NCBI RefSeq assembly: GCF_005222835.1
Contig: NZ_STGA01000009.1
Location: forward strand, 1-64,000
Length of the DNA stretch: 64,000 bases
Direction: 5' to 3'
Source: Rhizobium sp. FKY42
GTDB lineage: Bacteria; Pseudomonadota; Alphaproteobacteria; Rhizobiales; Rhizobiaceae
The translations under genes were made by a program, and so were the position numbers. The number at the start of each line of letters is the position of its first letter. Position 1 is the first letter of the stretch. The notes beneath the pieces were generated by a model. The model was not told where the DNA came from. It did no database searches and saw only the letters and a program-made list of their open reading frames with translations. Shown here in pieces: positions 28,005 through 37,887 of this stretch.

Positions 28005-28033
28005 GAAGCCGAAGCAGCCCTTGCTCCGGCTTC
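28005..28033 (-). terminator. hairpin after the TctC-type binding-protein gene
   Basis: On the minus strand GAAGCCGGAGCA pairs with TGCTTCGGCTTC (12 bp with one G-U), and TTCTTCCC follows. It lies six bases past the binding-protein stop codon and before the dehydrogenase gene, so read-through may set a lower level of the enzyme. Confidence 0.5.
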
Positions 28034-28038
28034 CTATG

Positions 28039-29007
28039 TTACTTAGGCGATTTAGCAATGAGGGCGCTCAGTCGCTGGAGCTCAGACTTGAATTTGGCAT
28101 CCAGGGCGGCAGGTGTTGCCTGATCTTCTGAAACAGGCGATGTCCCAAGCGTCGCGAAGCGTTCGACCACGACAGGGTCCTTCAAAGCGGTCTTCAAAGC
28201 ATCGGAAAGGGTTTTGCGGATCGGCTCCGGCGTTCCTTTCGGGGCCCAGATGGCATGCCAGGCGCTTAATTCAAACCCTTGGATGCCACTTTCGCTCACT
28301 GTGGGCAAATCCGGGAAAAGCGGAATGCGCTTGGCCGTGGTGACAGCGAATGCCTTGATTTCATTTGCCTTGATCTGCGTTGCCGTATTGGTCGTCTGGT
28401 CGCATGCCAGATCGATACGCCCACCGATGAGATCGGTCATCGCCGGTCCCATGCCTTTATAGGGAACAACGGTCATCTTGGCACCGACAGCATCTTGAAT
28501 GAGCCGTCCGCACAGATCGGAGACGGCACCCGTGCCAGCCGTGCCAAACGTCACAGCCGCGGCATCCTTCTTCAGACCAGCCAAAAGCTCTCCAAGCGTC
28601 GTGGCTGGATAATCCTTGCGCGCGACAACCGTCATCGGCACTTCCGTTACAAGACCGACGCTCGTCAGTTCCTCAGGCTTGAACGGAAGGTTGGGATACA
28701 GGGACGCAAATGTCGCGACGCCGATGTGGTAAAGGACCAGGCGATAGCCATCAGGATCGGACTGGGCGACCGAGGCCGTTCCAAGTGATCCGCCCGCGCC
28801 ACCCATGTTCTCTATGATGATCTGCTGACCAAGCGTCTTCGACATGGACTGCGCGACCAGCCGTGCAACCGTGTCGCTGGGCCCACCAGCGGCTGCCGGG
28901 ACCATCAGGGTAATTGTCTTCGACGGGTATTTATCTTGCGTGAATGCTTGCGTTGTCATTCCTCCGAGAATGGCCACCGCAGCAACTGCCAGACGCACTG
29001 ATTTCAT
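28039..29007 (-). CDS. tripartite tricarboxylate transporter-type binding protein (TctC/Bug family), orphan
   Basis: A 322-residue periplasmic protein of the Bug/TctC family. The signal peptide is hydrophobic to about residue 22 (ending TQAFTQ), followed by the family start KYPSKTITLMVPAAAGGPSD and the IENMGGAGGSLG motif near 65-76 that binds the carboxylate. TctC proteins normally deliver di- or tricarboxylates to the TctAB permease, but no tctA or tctB gene is present here. Many Bug proteins are orphans that borrow a distant permease or act as sensors. GGGAGGAGAACGAG before the ATG at 29007 fixes the start. It is divergent from the GntR regulator around the 29060 palindrome. Confidence 0.88.
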   Translation of the reverse strand: MKSVRLAVAAVAILGGMTTQAFTQDKYPSKTITLMVPAAAGGPSDTVARLVAQSMSKTLGQQIIIENMGGAGGSLGTASVAQSDPDGYRLVLYHIGVATFASLYPNLPFKPEELTSVGLVTEVPMTVVARKDYPATTLGELLAGLKKDAAAVTFGTAGTGAVSDLCGRLIQDAVGAKMTVVPYKGMGPAMTDLIGGRIDLACDQTTNTATQIKANEIKAFAVTTAKRIPLFPDLPTVSESGIQGFELSAWHAIWAPKGTPEPIRKTLSDALKTALKDPVVVERFATLGTSPVSEDQATPAALDAKFKSELQRLSALIAKSPK

Positions 29008-29059
29008 CTCGTTCTCCTCCCGAAACGGCATAATGCCTCCACATCTGCCGTACCATGCA

Positions 29060-29075
29060 AACTTGCATGCAAGTT
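29060..29075. promoter_or_regulatory. GntR/FCD operator palindrome
   Basis: AACTTGCATGCAAGTT is a perfect 16-bp palindrome in the 121-base gap between the divergent binding-protein and GntR genes. The core CTTGCATGCAAG resembles FCD-type operators (CTTGTATACAAG). It is the natural site for the adjacent regulator. Confidence 0.62.
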
Positions 29076-29128
29076 ACCATTCCAGCTTGTAGGCTGTTTG
29101 TCAATGGCATCACGTTCGGCTATGAAGG

Positions 29129-29887
29129 ATGATGACTGGCAGGCAGCAGATGGCACAGACTGAACAGAACCCGCGGGTTTCCGCTCCAAATCTTGAAGTT
29201 GCAGCTCACGACCTTGAGACAGGGCAACCGGGACGCGTGAATGCCGCCTATCAGGCCATCAAGGCCGCGATCCGCAACAATACCTTCCCCCCCGGCTTTC
29301 AGGCAGCGGAAGTCGAAATCGCCCGCCAGCTTGGCATGAGCCGGACACCGGTCCATGAGGCGATGGCGCGCCTGCAGGAAGATGGATTGGTGCGAATTCT
29401 GTCGCGCAAAGGCATTCTCATCTGTCCGCTCTCACCGGAAGACATCGAAGAGATCTACGAGATCACCATCGCGCTGGAGGGCGCTGCAGCCGCAAAGATT
29501 GCAGGCTTCATGGAGACGGAGCGAGACGCCGGCCTAACCGCCCTGCGTGAGGCGACAAATGCGATGCGCACTGCCATTGAGGCGGGAGATATGCAGGCTT
29601 GGGCGGCAGCCGACGAGAATTTTCATGAGCTCCTGTTATCGGGCAGCGGAAACAAGCGACTGATGCGGATGGCCGGAACCGTGGCAGACCAGTTGCACCG
29701 AACGCGGATGCTCACGCTTAATCTGCGCCCCCCGCCGCTGAATTCGGCGGAAGAACACGATGCGATTATTGCAGCGATTCAGCGGGGTGATAGTGAAGGT
29801 GCCAGCCAGGCGGCGCGCTATCATCGGCAAAGGGCAAAGGATCAGCTCATCCCTCTGATCCGCAAACTCAACCTTCGAAATCTTTAA
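29129..29887 (+). CDS. GntR-family regulator, FCD subgroup
   Basis: A 252-residue regulator. The N-terminal winged helix contains FPPGFQAAEVEIARQLGMSRTPVHEAMARL (about 51-80) and the C-terminal all-helical FCD domain starts near 110. That domain usually holds a metal and binds an organic acid: the Asp in AADENFHELL and the His in RYHRQRAKD could be metal ligands. It presumably controls the divergent binding-protein and dehydrogenase genes in response to their dicarboxylate. The start is uncertain, as three in-frame ATGs fall within 25 bases and none has an ideal site. Confidence 0.87.
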   Translation: MMTGRQQMAQTEQNPRVSAPNLEVAAHDLETGQPGRVNAAYQAIKAAIRNNTFPPGFQAAEVEIARQLGMSRTPVHEAMARLQEDGLVRILSRKGILICPLSPEDIEEIYEITIALEGAAAAKIAGFMETERDAGLTALREATNAMRTAIEAGDMQAWAAADENFHELLLSGSGNKRLMRMAGTVADQLHRTRMLTLNLRPPPLNSAEEHDAIIAAIQRGDSEGASQAARYHRQRAKDQLIPLIRKLNLRNL

Positions 29888-29897
29888 TAGAAAAGGA

Positions 29898-29915
29898 GCC
29901 CGCCGGACGGCGAGC
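29898..29915 (-). terminator. katG terminator
   Basis: On the minus strand GCTCGCC, a four-base loop and GGCGGGC (one G-U) are followed by TCCTTTTCT. It lies 26 bases past the katG stop codon. The same 54-base gap separates katG from the convergent GntR gene. Confidence 0.6.
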
Positions 29916-29941
29916 CCCCACAGATTGTGAATCCGGTCCGA

Positions 29942-32143
<2,202 letters not shown>

Positions 32144-32157
32144 TTATTTCGGTAAAC

Positions 32158-32172
32158 TGGTAGGTCATACCA
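32158..32172. promoter_or_regulatory. inverted repeat in the katG-oxyR gap
   Basis: TGGTA and TACCA flank GGTCA in an inverted repeat 39 bases upstream of katG. It may be part of the katG control region, but it does not have the full OxyR pattern. Confidence 0.3.
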
Positions 32173-32237
32173 ATGCAGTGTGAAAACAAATTGTCCTTGG
32201 GTAATTCATCCCGGCAGAGGCCTAGCAGACGAGTTCC

Positions 32238-32254
32238 ATAGTTTCCAATTGTAT
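32238..32254. promoter_or_regulatory. candidate OxyR binding site
   Basis: ATAGTTTCCAATTGTAT has the ATAG and TAT ends and the interrupted symmetry expected for OxyR/LysR sites. It lies 29 bases upstream of the oxyR start and about 119 from katG, inside the shared 163-base gap. Judged by eye only. Confidence 0.35.
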
Positions 32255-32282
32255 ATTCCTAACGGTTCGATATGCTGCGGTT

Positions 32283-33206
32283 ATGATTGGCCTCTCCATG
32301 AAACATTTGCGATACTTTGAGTCGCTGGCCCGACACCGCCATTTCGGGCGGGCAGCAGAAGATTGTTCCATATCGCAACCGGCGCTTTCCGTGCAGATCA
32401 AGGAACTGGAAGATCTGATCGGCGCACCGCTTGTCGAAAGAGGTCGGCGCCAGATTCATCTCACAGGATTGGGCGAAGTTTTTGCCGAGCGCGCCGGTGA
32501 AATTTTGCGGTCTGTGGATGAACTGGCAGATCTTGCCCGCTCCACCAACGGACCCTTAAGCGGACGGCTGCGGATCGGCGTCATACCGACTGTCGCGCCT
32601 TATCTCTTGCCGGAACTCATGAAGTCCATGGCTGCCCGCTATCCTCTGGTGGATGCGCGCCCCAGGGAAGCGATTACGCAAAAGCTGATTGAGGATATGG
32701 TCGACGGCAAGCTGGATGTAGCCATCGTCGCCCTGCCCGTTTCCGAACCCTCGCTCGAGGAAGTTCCCCTGTTCGAAGAAGAGTTCGTTCTGGTGAGACC
32801 GATCGAGGATGCCGCGAAGCCGGTACCAAGCGCTGACATGCTGAAGCAGATGCGCCTGCTGCTGCTTGAGGAAGGACATTGCTTCCGCGAGCAGGCTCTT
32901 TCATTCTGCAACATACCAAGTGCGCCGCCGCGCGACCTGATGGAAGGGAGCTCGCTGTCCACCCTCGTGCAAATGGTCGGAGCGGGGATAGGCGTAACCC
33001 TGATCCCTCGCATGGCAATCGACATTGAGGTGCACCGAGCCAATGTTGCAGTGTCTCAACTCGCCGATCCCAAACCGACACGTACGATCGGCATCGTGTG
33101 GCGCCATTCGAACCCGCTGGCCACACAGTTCGGCCAGATCATCGAGATTATTCGAGATCTCGGCGTCAACAGGCAAAACGGCGGCAAGAACCTGATCAGC
33201 AAGTGA
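32283..33206 (+). CDS. oxyR: OxyR peroxide-sensing LysR-family activator
   Basis: A 307-residue LysR-type regulator. The N-terminal helix-turn-helix reads FGRAAEDCSISQPALSVQIK (about 21-40). The effector domain holds Cys200 and Cys209 in EEGHCFREQALSFC. Their nine-residue spacing is the same as Cys199 and Cys208 of E. coli OxyR, which form the peroxide-sensing disulfide. It is divergent from katG, the classical OxyR target. The start could also be five codons later (MKHLRYF), and neither has a strong ribosome-binding site. A broken LacI gene starts 19 bases after its stop codon. Confidence 0.92.
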   Translation: MIGLSMKHLRYFESLARHRHFGRAAEDCSISQPALSVQIKELEDLIGAPLVERGRRQIHLTGLGEVFAERAGEILRSVDELADLARSTNGPLSGRLRIGVIPTVAPYLLPELMKSMAARYPLVDARPREAITQKLIEDMVDGKLDVAIVALPVSEPSLEEVPLFEEEFVLVRPIEDAAKPVPSADMLKQMRLLLLEEGHCFREQALSFCNIPSAPPRDLMEGSSLSTLVQMVGAGIGVTLIPRMAIDIEVHRANVAVSQLADPKPTRTIGIVWRHSNPLATQFGQIIEIIRDLGVNRQNGGKNLISK

Positions 33207-33225
33207 AGCCCCGCACCCTCAACAG

Positions 33226-33666
33226 CGTCGGCGCCAGGGTTTCGACGATGCGATGAATGCGGCACGAATTGCACCGGAAAACAGACTGGTTCTGGATGGC
33301 GATGGCACAATTGAAAGCGGACGACTTGCAGTCGAGCAGGTTTTCATGCGTGACACCCTGCCTACAGCCTTCATGTGCGTGAACGATGCGACAGCGCTTG
33401 GCGTGATGAATGGCCATGCCGCCCGCGGTTACGACATTCCCCGAGAATTTTCGGTGATCGGCTTCGACGATGTACCGCAGGCAACCTATGTCAAACCGGC
33501 GCTCACCACTATCCGCCAGCCCCGTTCGGCCATCGGTAAACAAGCCATGGCATCGCTTCTGACCATGCTCAAGACACCGGATCAGAAACCAAGCGCGCAT
33601 CTCATCATGCCCGATCTCATCGTTCGCGGCTCCGTCAGCGAACCGCTTTCCGCGACCTCAAGATGA
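33226..33666 (+). pseudogene. 5'-truncated LacI-family regulator remnant
   Basis: The frame reads RRRQGFDDAMNAARIAP, then GTIESGRLAVEQVF, CVNDATALGVM, SVIGFDDVP and TIRQPRSAIGKQAM to a normal C-terminus. These are the last ~145 residues of a LacI-family regulator: the tail of subdomain 1, the SVIGFDD element and the dimer-interface end. The helix-turn-helix and the first half of the sensor domain are missing, and the homologous sequence begins 19 bases after the oxyR stop codon. The first ATG is at 33253. It looks like a deletion remnant of a regulator that once stood upstream of the phosphatase/ABC operon. A short expressed ligand-binding fragment cannot be excluded. Confidence 0.75.
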
Positions 33667-33691
33667 ATTTGTAAGTATCCTTACGTAAGAA

Positions 33692-33716
33692 TTGACATGC
33701 TTGCACAGCTGTGCAA
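33692..33716 (+). promoter_or_regulatory. promoter with LacI operator copy 1 (phosphatase gene)
   Basis: A consensus -35 box TTGACA (33692-33697) is followed by the perfect 16-bp palindrome TTGCACAGCTGTGCAA (33701-33716), which sits between the -35 and -10 positions. This is a classical repressor placement. A second copy lies at 34603. Confidence 0.62.
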
Positions 33717-33751
33717 ATTTCATCAGGCCGGGACGCTTGGGAGGGCGGAAC

Positions 33752-34534
33752 TTGGATGGTTTGGACCACAAGGCAGATTTCTGCCGTCAGATCATTGTCG
33801 AAGCTGGCGCCATTGCGCTGGCAGGCTACGGCAAGTCGCGACAAACTCAGATGAAGGGTCCGCAGGACTATCTGACGGAAACGGATGGCCGCTGCGAGGA
33901 ATTTCTGCGGCAGCGATTACTGAAAGCCTTTCCGGACGATGGCTTCTTCGGCGAGGAAAGCGGCGGCACCTCCGGAGAAAAGCTTTGGGTCGTCGACCCC
34001 ATCGACGGAACAGCCAATTTCGCTCGCAACATTCCACATTTTTGTATTGCGATGGCCCATGTGGTTGACGGCGTGACCGAGATCGGTGCGATTTACAATC
34101 CGGTTCTGAACGAACTCCATTTTGCGCAACGCGGACGCGGCGCCACATGCAACGGCGTTCCAATCTCGGTCTCGGGTCGCGCTGAGGCCAGTTCTGCGAC
34201 CGTAGAACTTGGCTGGTCCACGCGGATCGCCAAAAGTGGCTATCTCTCATCGCTTGAAGCTCTCATCGATGCAGGCTTCAACGTTCGCCGCGCCGGCTCC
34301 GGCGCGCTGGGCATTGCCTATGTCGCGGATGGCCGCAACGACGCTTATGCCGAAGCGCACATGAACTCGTGGGATTGTCTTGCCGGCTTGCTGATGGTGG
34401 AGGAAGCGGGCGGCCTCGTTTGCTCCTTTGAAGGACCTGAAAAGATCCTGCGCGGCGGTCCGGTCCTGGCGGTTACCCCGTGCCTAGCTGAGGCTGTTTG
34501 CCGGGCGACCGGCATCACATTGAAAGTTGAATAG
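33752..34534 (+). CDS. inositol monophosphatase-family phosphatase
   Basis: A 260-residue Mg-dependent phosphatase of the IMPase/FBPase/CysQ superfamily. The metal-binding set is visible as Glu69 in GEES, Asp82 and Asp85 in DPIDGTANF (82-90) and Asp208 in SWDCLAG. The start is taken as TTG at 33752, which has GGGAGGGCGG just upstream; an earlier in-frame TTG is the -35 box itself and is not a start. It precedes an ABC importer with the same operator and a cyclic-phosphodiesterase gene. It is therefore inferred to remove the last phosphate from an imported polyol or sugar phosphate. Histidinol phosphatase or sulphate-assimilation roles are possible in the family but do not suit the context. 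Confidence 0.85.
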   Translation: MDGLDHKADFCRQIIVEAGAIALAGYGKSRQTQMKGPQDYLTETDGRCEEFLRQRLLKAFPDDGFFGEESGGTSGEKLWVVDPIDGTANFARNIPHFCIAMAHVVDGVTEIGAIYNPVLNELHFAQRGRGATCNGVPISVSGRAEASSATVELGWSTRIAKSGYLSSLEALIDAGFNVRRAGSGALGIAYVADGRNDAYAEAHMNSWDCLAGLLMVEEAGGLVCSFEGPEKILRGGPVLAVTPCLAEAVCRATGITLKVE

Positions 34535-34602
34535 CCGCCGATATCGGGAAATCGAGGAGGATCGCCCGATGTCACTAATAAAGCGGCATATTCACAAAAC
34601 TG

Positions 34603-34618
34603 TTGCACAGCTGTGCAT
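34603..34618 (+). promoter_or_regulatory. LacI operator copy 2 (ABC importer promoter)
   Basis: TTGCACAGCTGTGCAT matches the 33701 palindrome at 15 of 16 bases. It lies 24 bases upstream of the ATPase ATG, in the 108-base gap after the phosphatase gene. The regulator is probably the LacI protein encoded in the same operon (38699). Confidence 0.65.
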
Positions 34619-34642
34619 ATTATCTGTGACAAGGAGGCACGG

Positions 34643-35722
34643 ATGAGCGGTTACTTAAACATATCACAGGCGCGCGTTCGCTATGGCGAGGTTGAAATCC
34701 TGAAAGGGGTAGATCTTGCTGTGAAGAAGGGCGAATTCGTCGCTCTGCTCGGCTCTTCGGGCTGCGGCAAAACAACATTGCTGCGAACGGTTGCGGGTTT
34801 CAACACGCCAACACATGGCACGATTTCCATCGACGGCAAGGATGTCACTCGCCTTCCGCCTGACAAGCGGGGCATGGCGCTGGTGTTCCAGTCCTATGCC
34901 CTCTGGCCCCACATGACGGTGGACCAAAACATCGGCTATGGCCTCAAGCTTCGGCGCACCGAAACCGGCATTGCTAAGAAACGTATCGATGAGATGAAGG
35001 GTCTCCTGGGTCTCGATGCGCTCGGCCATCGCAAGCCGGGAGAACTCTCGGGGGGACAGCGTCAGCGCGTGGCGCTGGGGCGGGCTCTGGCGATCAATCC
35101 GGAAATCCTGTTGCTGGACGAACCGCTTTCCAACCTCGATGCGCGGATACGACTGACAGTTCGCCACGAGATCAGCGCCCTCCAGCGTCGCCTCGGCATC
35201 ACAGCCGTCCACGTGACCCATGATCGTGAAGAAGCCATGGTGATGGCAGATAGGATCGTCATCTTGAATGCCGGTGAAATTGCACAGGTCGGCTCGCCAC
35301 TCGAGGTTTACAACAGGCCAAATTCGGCCTTCGTTGCAGCCTTCATGGGGGCCGAAAACCTGATCGATCTCGATATCGTGGTGCATGGCGAAACGGTTGA
35401 CGTGAAGGAGGGCCGCTATAACGGTCCGGCCTCATTTTCGAAAGCTGGTCGAACGCTTCTCACAGGCGCAGCAATTGCCAGGTTCCGCAGCGAGGCCATC
35501 ACGCTCTCTGCCAAAGTTGATCCCAGCCATGCACCCGGGCAGCCTCACCTTCTGCTTCGCGGGCATGTTGAGCAAGTCAGCTATCCGGGCGGCATCTGGC
35601 GGCATGTCATCCATATCGGCGACCGTACCGTGATCGTGGATTCGCACACCCGCTTCGAAGACGGAGCAGAGGTCGAAATGCGTATTCCGGAAGATCGACT
35701 TTACATCTTTCCCCCCACCTGA
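34643..35722 (+). CDS. ABC importer ATPase (PotA/UgpC-type)
   Basis: A 359-residue ATPase. Walker A is GSSGCGKTT, the signature LSGGQRQRVALGRA and Walker B LLLDEPLSNLDA, followed by the switch His in VTHDREEA. A C-terminal TOBE/OB extension from about residue 240 is the regulatory domain of the PotA/UgpC/FbpC group. AAGGAGG before the ATG at 34643 fixes the start. It energises the permeases at 37066 and 37884. The family includes spermidine, iron, thiosulphate, 2-aminoethylphosphonate and sugar-phosphate importers. Confidence 0.9.
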   Translation: MSGYLNISQARVRYGEVEILKGVDLAVKKGEFVALLGSSGCGKTTLLRTVAGFNTPTHGTISIDGKDVTRLPPDKRGMALVFQSYALWPHMTVDQNIGYGLKLRRTETGIAKKRIDEMKGLLGLDALGHRKPGELSGGQRQRVALGRALAINPEILLLDEPLSNLDARIRLTVRHEISALQRRLGITAVHVTHDREEAMVMADRIVILNAGEIAQVGSPLEVYNRPNSAFVAAFMGAENLIDLDIVVHGETVDVKEGRYNGPASFSKAGRTLLTGAAIARFRSEAITLSAKVDPSHAPGQPHLLLRGHVEQVSYPGGIWRHVIHIGDRTVIVDSHTRFEDGAEVEMRIPEDRLYIFPPT

Positions 35723-35731
35723 AGGGGAAGA

Positions 35732-35769
35732 CGGAGCGAACGCTCCGACCGGCGGTTTCCTATCCGCCG
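35732..35769 (+). other. two intercistronic hairpins before the binding-protein gene
   Basis: CGGAGCG and CGCTCCG (two-base loop, 35732-35747) and then CGGCGG and CCGCCG (eight-base loop, 35750-35769) form two adjacent stems in the gap after the ATPase gene. They may shield the binding-protein message from decay of the upstream RNA. Confidence 0.4.
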
Positions 35770-35842
35770 TTCAACCCGGGCTCCGGCGTACATGAACGGG
35801 CCTGCATTGCCTTGGACAACAAAACCCCAAAGGGAGGTTGCA

Positions 35843-36976
35843 ATGAAGAAAGCAGCGTATTCCATCCTGGCGCTCGGCCTCAGCACCTCGCCGCTCATGG
35901 CGCAGGAACTGACTGTCATGACGGCGGGCGACCAGAACATGGTTGACTACATCAACGAGTTCCTCGGACCAATGTTCGAAAAGCAGAATCCCGGCGTGAA
36001 GGTTCGCGCTGTCGGAACCGGTCCGGGCGATGCAGGCTCGCAGAAGATCCTTGAGCGGTTCGATGCGCAGGCCCAGGCCAATGTTCAGACATGGGATGCC
36101 GACGTCGCCGTGGTGCACGAAAAGTTCGTCGGCCCGATGGTTGAAAAGAGCTATCTGGAAAAGTACCGCGGCAAGATCGAAAGCGGCGCTCTTGTCACGC
36201 GCGCCAATGCCAAGATGGCGTTGGGCACAAATGTTGACGGCTATGTCATGCCGATGTTCAACAGCCAGACGGCGCTTGCCTACAACCCCGTCCTTGTTCC
36301 AAATCCGCCCAAGAGCTACGAAGAGCTTGTTGCCTGGGCCAAGAAGAATCCGAAGCAGTTTGGCTATAACGGCATCAAGGGCGGTGCATCTGGCGTGAGC
36401 TTCGTCATGGGCTGGATCTACGCTTTCGGCGGCGATGCGAACAAGCTGCAGAACGGTCCGTTCGATGCTGCTGAGGCTACAAGATGGAACGACTCCTTCA
36501 ACAAGCTCAAGGAGTTCACGACGAATGCGACCCTGACGCCCGGCAATGCCGGCACTATGGACATGCTGAGCCGCGGCGAAATCGCCATCGGTCCGGTCTG
36601 GGTCGATATGTTCTATTCCTGGAAGGCCAAGGGCCAGTTGCCGCCAGACATGAAACTTGTGCTTCCTGCGCCGGGCATGCCGGGCCAGCCCATGCATTAC
36701 ACCATTCCTGCCAAGGCCCCGCACAAGGATCTTGCCGAGAAGTTCGTGAACCTTGCCACCACCCCGGAAGTCCAGGCCAAGGGTATCGTAGAACGCTTCA
36801 ACTGGTATCCAGGCATTGATGCGCAGCACGTGCAGGCCAAACTCGACAAGGCAACCTGGGAAAAGCTCTTCACTGATATTTCCCCGGATGATCTCGCCAA
36901 GAACGGCAAGGCTTTCCCGATTGCTCCATACAACAAGGCAATCCTTGAAGCCTACGAACGTCAGGTCGGAAACTGA
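35843..36976 (+). CDS. ABC importer periplasmic binding protein, type 2 fold
   Basis: A 377-residue extracellular binding protein of the SBP_bac type. The signal peptide is short, ending LMAQE near residue 20 (start MKKAAYSILALGLS). AGGGAGGTTGCA before the ATG fixes the start. The lobe segments DADVAVVHEKFV, TNVDGYVMPMFNSQTALAYNP and GEIAIGPVWVDMFY are consistent with a family 1/iron-polyamine-like protein. The cargo is not deducible from the fold. With a phosphatase and a cyclic phosphodiesterase in the same operon, a phosphate ester or cyclic phosphate of a small polyol or sugar is the best inference. A strong hairpin follows the gene. Confidence 0.85.
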   Translation: MKKAAYSILALGLSTSPLMAQELTVMTAGDQNMVDYINEFLGPMFEKQNPGVKVRAVGTGPGDAGSQKILERFDAQAQANVQTWDADVAVVHEKFVGPMVEKSYLEKYRGKIESGALVTRANAKMALGTNVDGYVMPMFNSQTALAYNPVLVPNPPKSYEELVAWAKKNPKQFGYNGIKGGASGVSFVMGWIYAFGGDANKLQNGPFDAAEATRWNDSFNKLKEFTTNATLTPGNAGTMDMLSRGEIAIGPVWVDMFYSWKAKGQLPPDMKLVLPAPGMPGQPMHYTIPAKAPHKDLAEKFVNLATTPEVQAKGIVERFNWYPGIDAQHVQAKLDKATWEKLFTDISPDDLAKNGKAFPIAPYNKAILEAYERQVGN

Positions 36977-36987
36977 CCAACCTTCAA

Positions 36988-37013
36988 GGGATGCGGGTCT
37001 CGACCCGCATCCC
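36988..37013 (+). other. strong hairpin between binding-protein and permease genes
   Basis: GGGATGCGGGT, a CTCG loop and ACCCGCATCCC form a perfect 11-bp stem 12 bases after the binding-protein stop codon, without a T-run. This is typical of RNA-stabilising or partial terminator hairpins that keep binding protein in excess over permease. Confidence 0.55.
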
Positions 37014-37065
37014 CCTGACCCAGGCGACGAAACTCGCTCACCTCTACATGTCCGGGTGATCCATC

Positions 37066-37887
37066 ATGCCATTACCATTGATCGGGCTGCTGCTGGTCAC
37101 GCCCGCCCTCATCATCGTGTTGCTTCTTTTCATCGTGCCGCTAGCAAGCTCGGTCACCGGTGCGTTCGATGCGGACGGACGCTTCGGCTTCGCCAATTTC
37201 TATAAAGCCTTCGAGCTTTACAGCAGCGATATCCTTTTCACGATCGTTATCGTTTCGCTTTCGGCGGCGCTGATTGGCCTCTGCTCGGTTGCGATTGGCG
37301 GATACCTGACGCTGGGCTCCAACCCGAAGGCGGTTGCCATCCTGCGCTGGCTCTATCGCTGGCCGCTTTTTGTGCCTTTCATCGTCGTCGGTCAGATACT
37401 GCGAACCTTTCTCGCGAAGAACGGGTTGATGAACAGCATGCTGATCGAAACCGGTGTGCTGACACCGCTGCAAACCATGAGCTTTCTGGACTGGCGCGGC
37501 ATTGTGGTCGCCTTCGTCTGGAAACAGACGCCGTTCGTCACGCTGCTGCTGGCGGGTGCCATGGCCTCGCTGGATCGTTCGATGATAGAGTCCGCGCGCA
37601 ATCTGGGTGCCGGACGTCTACGCATTCTCATCGAAATCATCCTGCCACAGGTTTTGCCAACGCTTATGGTCGGCCTCATTCTCAGCTTCGTCACAATGAT
37701 GTCGGTGCTTTCGGTGCCGTTGATGATCAACGCGCAGTCCCCAACCATGATCACCGCCAGCATGGCATTCCGCATCAATGCCTATGGTGACTACGGCGTG
37801 GCCAATGCGCTTGGCGTGATCTCGCTCCTCACCACCAGTCTTGTGGCCTGGATTTATCTGCGGCAAACCATGAGGGAACATAGATGA
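37066..37887 (+). CDS. ABC importer permease 1 (PotB/CysT-type)
   Basis: A 273-residue inner-membrane permease with about six hydrophobic segments. The EAA-type loop that meets the ATPase reads IESARNLGAGRLRILIEIILP near residues 177-197, in the BPD_transp_1 domain. Its end overlaps the next permease gene by four bases (ATGA). The pair forms a heterodimeric channel. No strong ribosome-binding site precedes it, so translation may depend on sequence around the upstream hairpin. Confidence 0.88.
   Translation: MPLPLIGLLLVTPALIIVLLLFIVPLASSVTGAFDADGRFGFANFYKAFELYSSDILFTIVIVSLSAALIGLCSVAIGGYLTLGSNPKAVAILRWLYRWPLFVPFIVVGQILRTFLAKNGLMNSMLIETGVLTPLQTMSFLDWRGIVVAFVWKQTPFVTLLLAGAMASLDRSMIESARNLGAGRLRILIEIILPQVLPTLMVGLILSFVTMMSVLSVPLMINAQSPTMITASMAFRINAYGDYGVANALGVISLLTTSLVAWIYLRQTMREHR

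Noticed and set aside
33692..33751. upstream TTG extension of the phosphatase gene
   Set aside because: The TTG is the first half of the -35 box TTGACA, and the next 20 codons run through the operator. The TTG at 33752 has a proper binding site.
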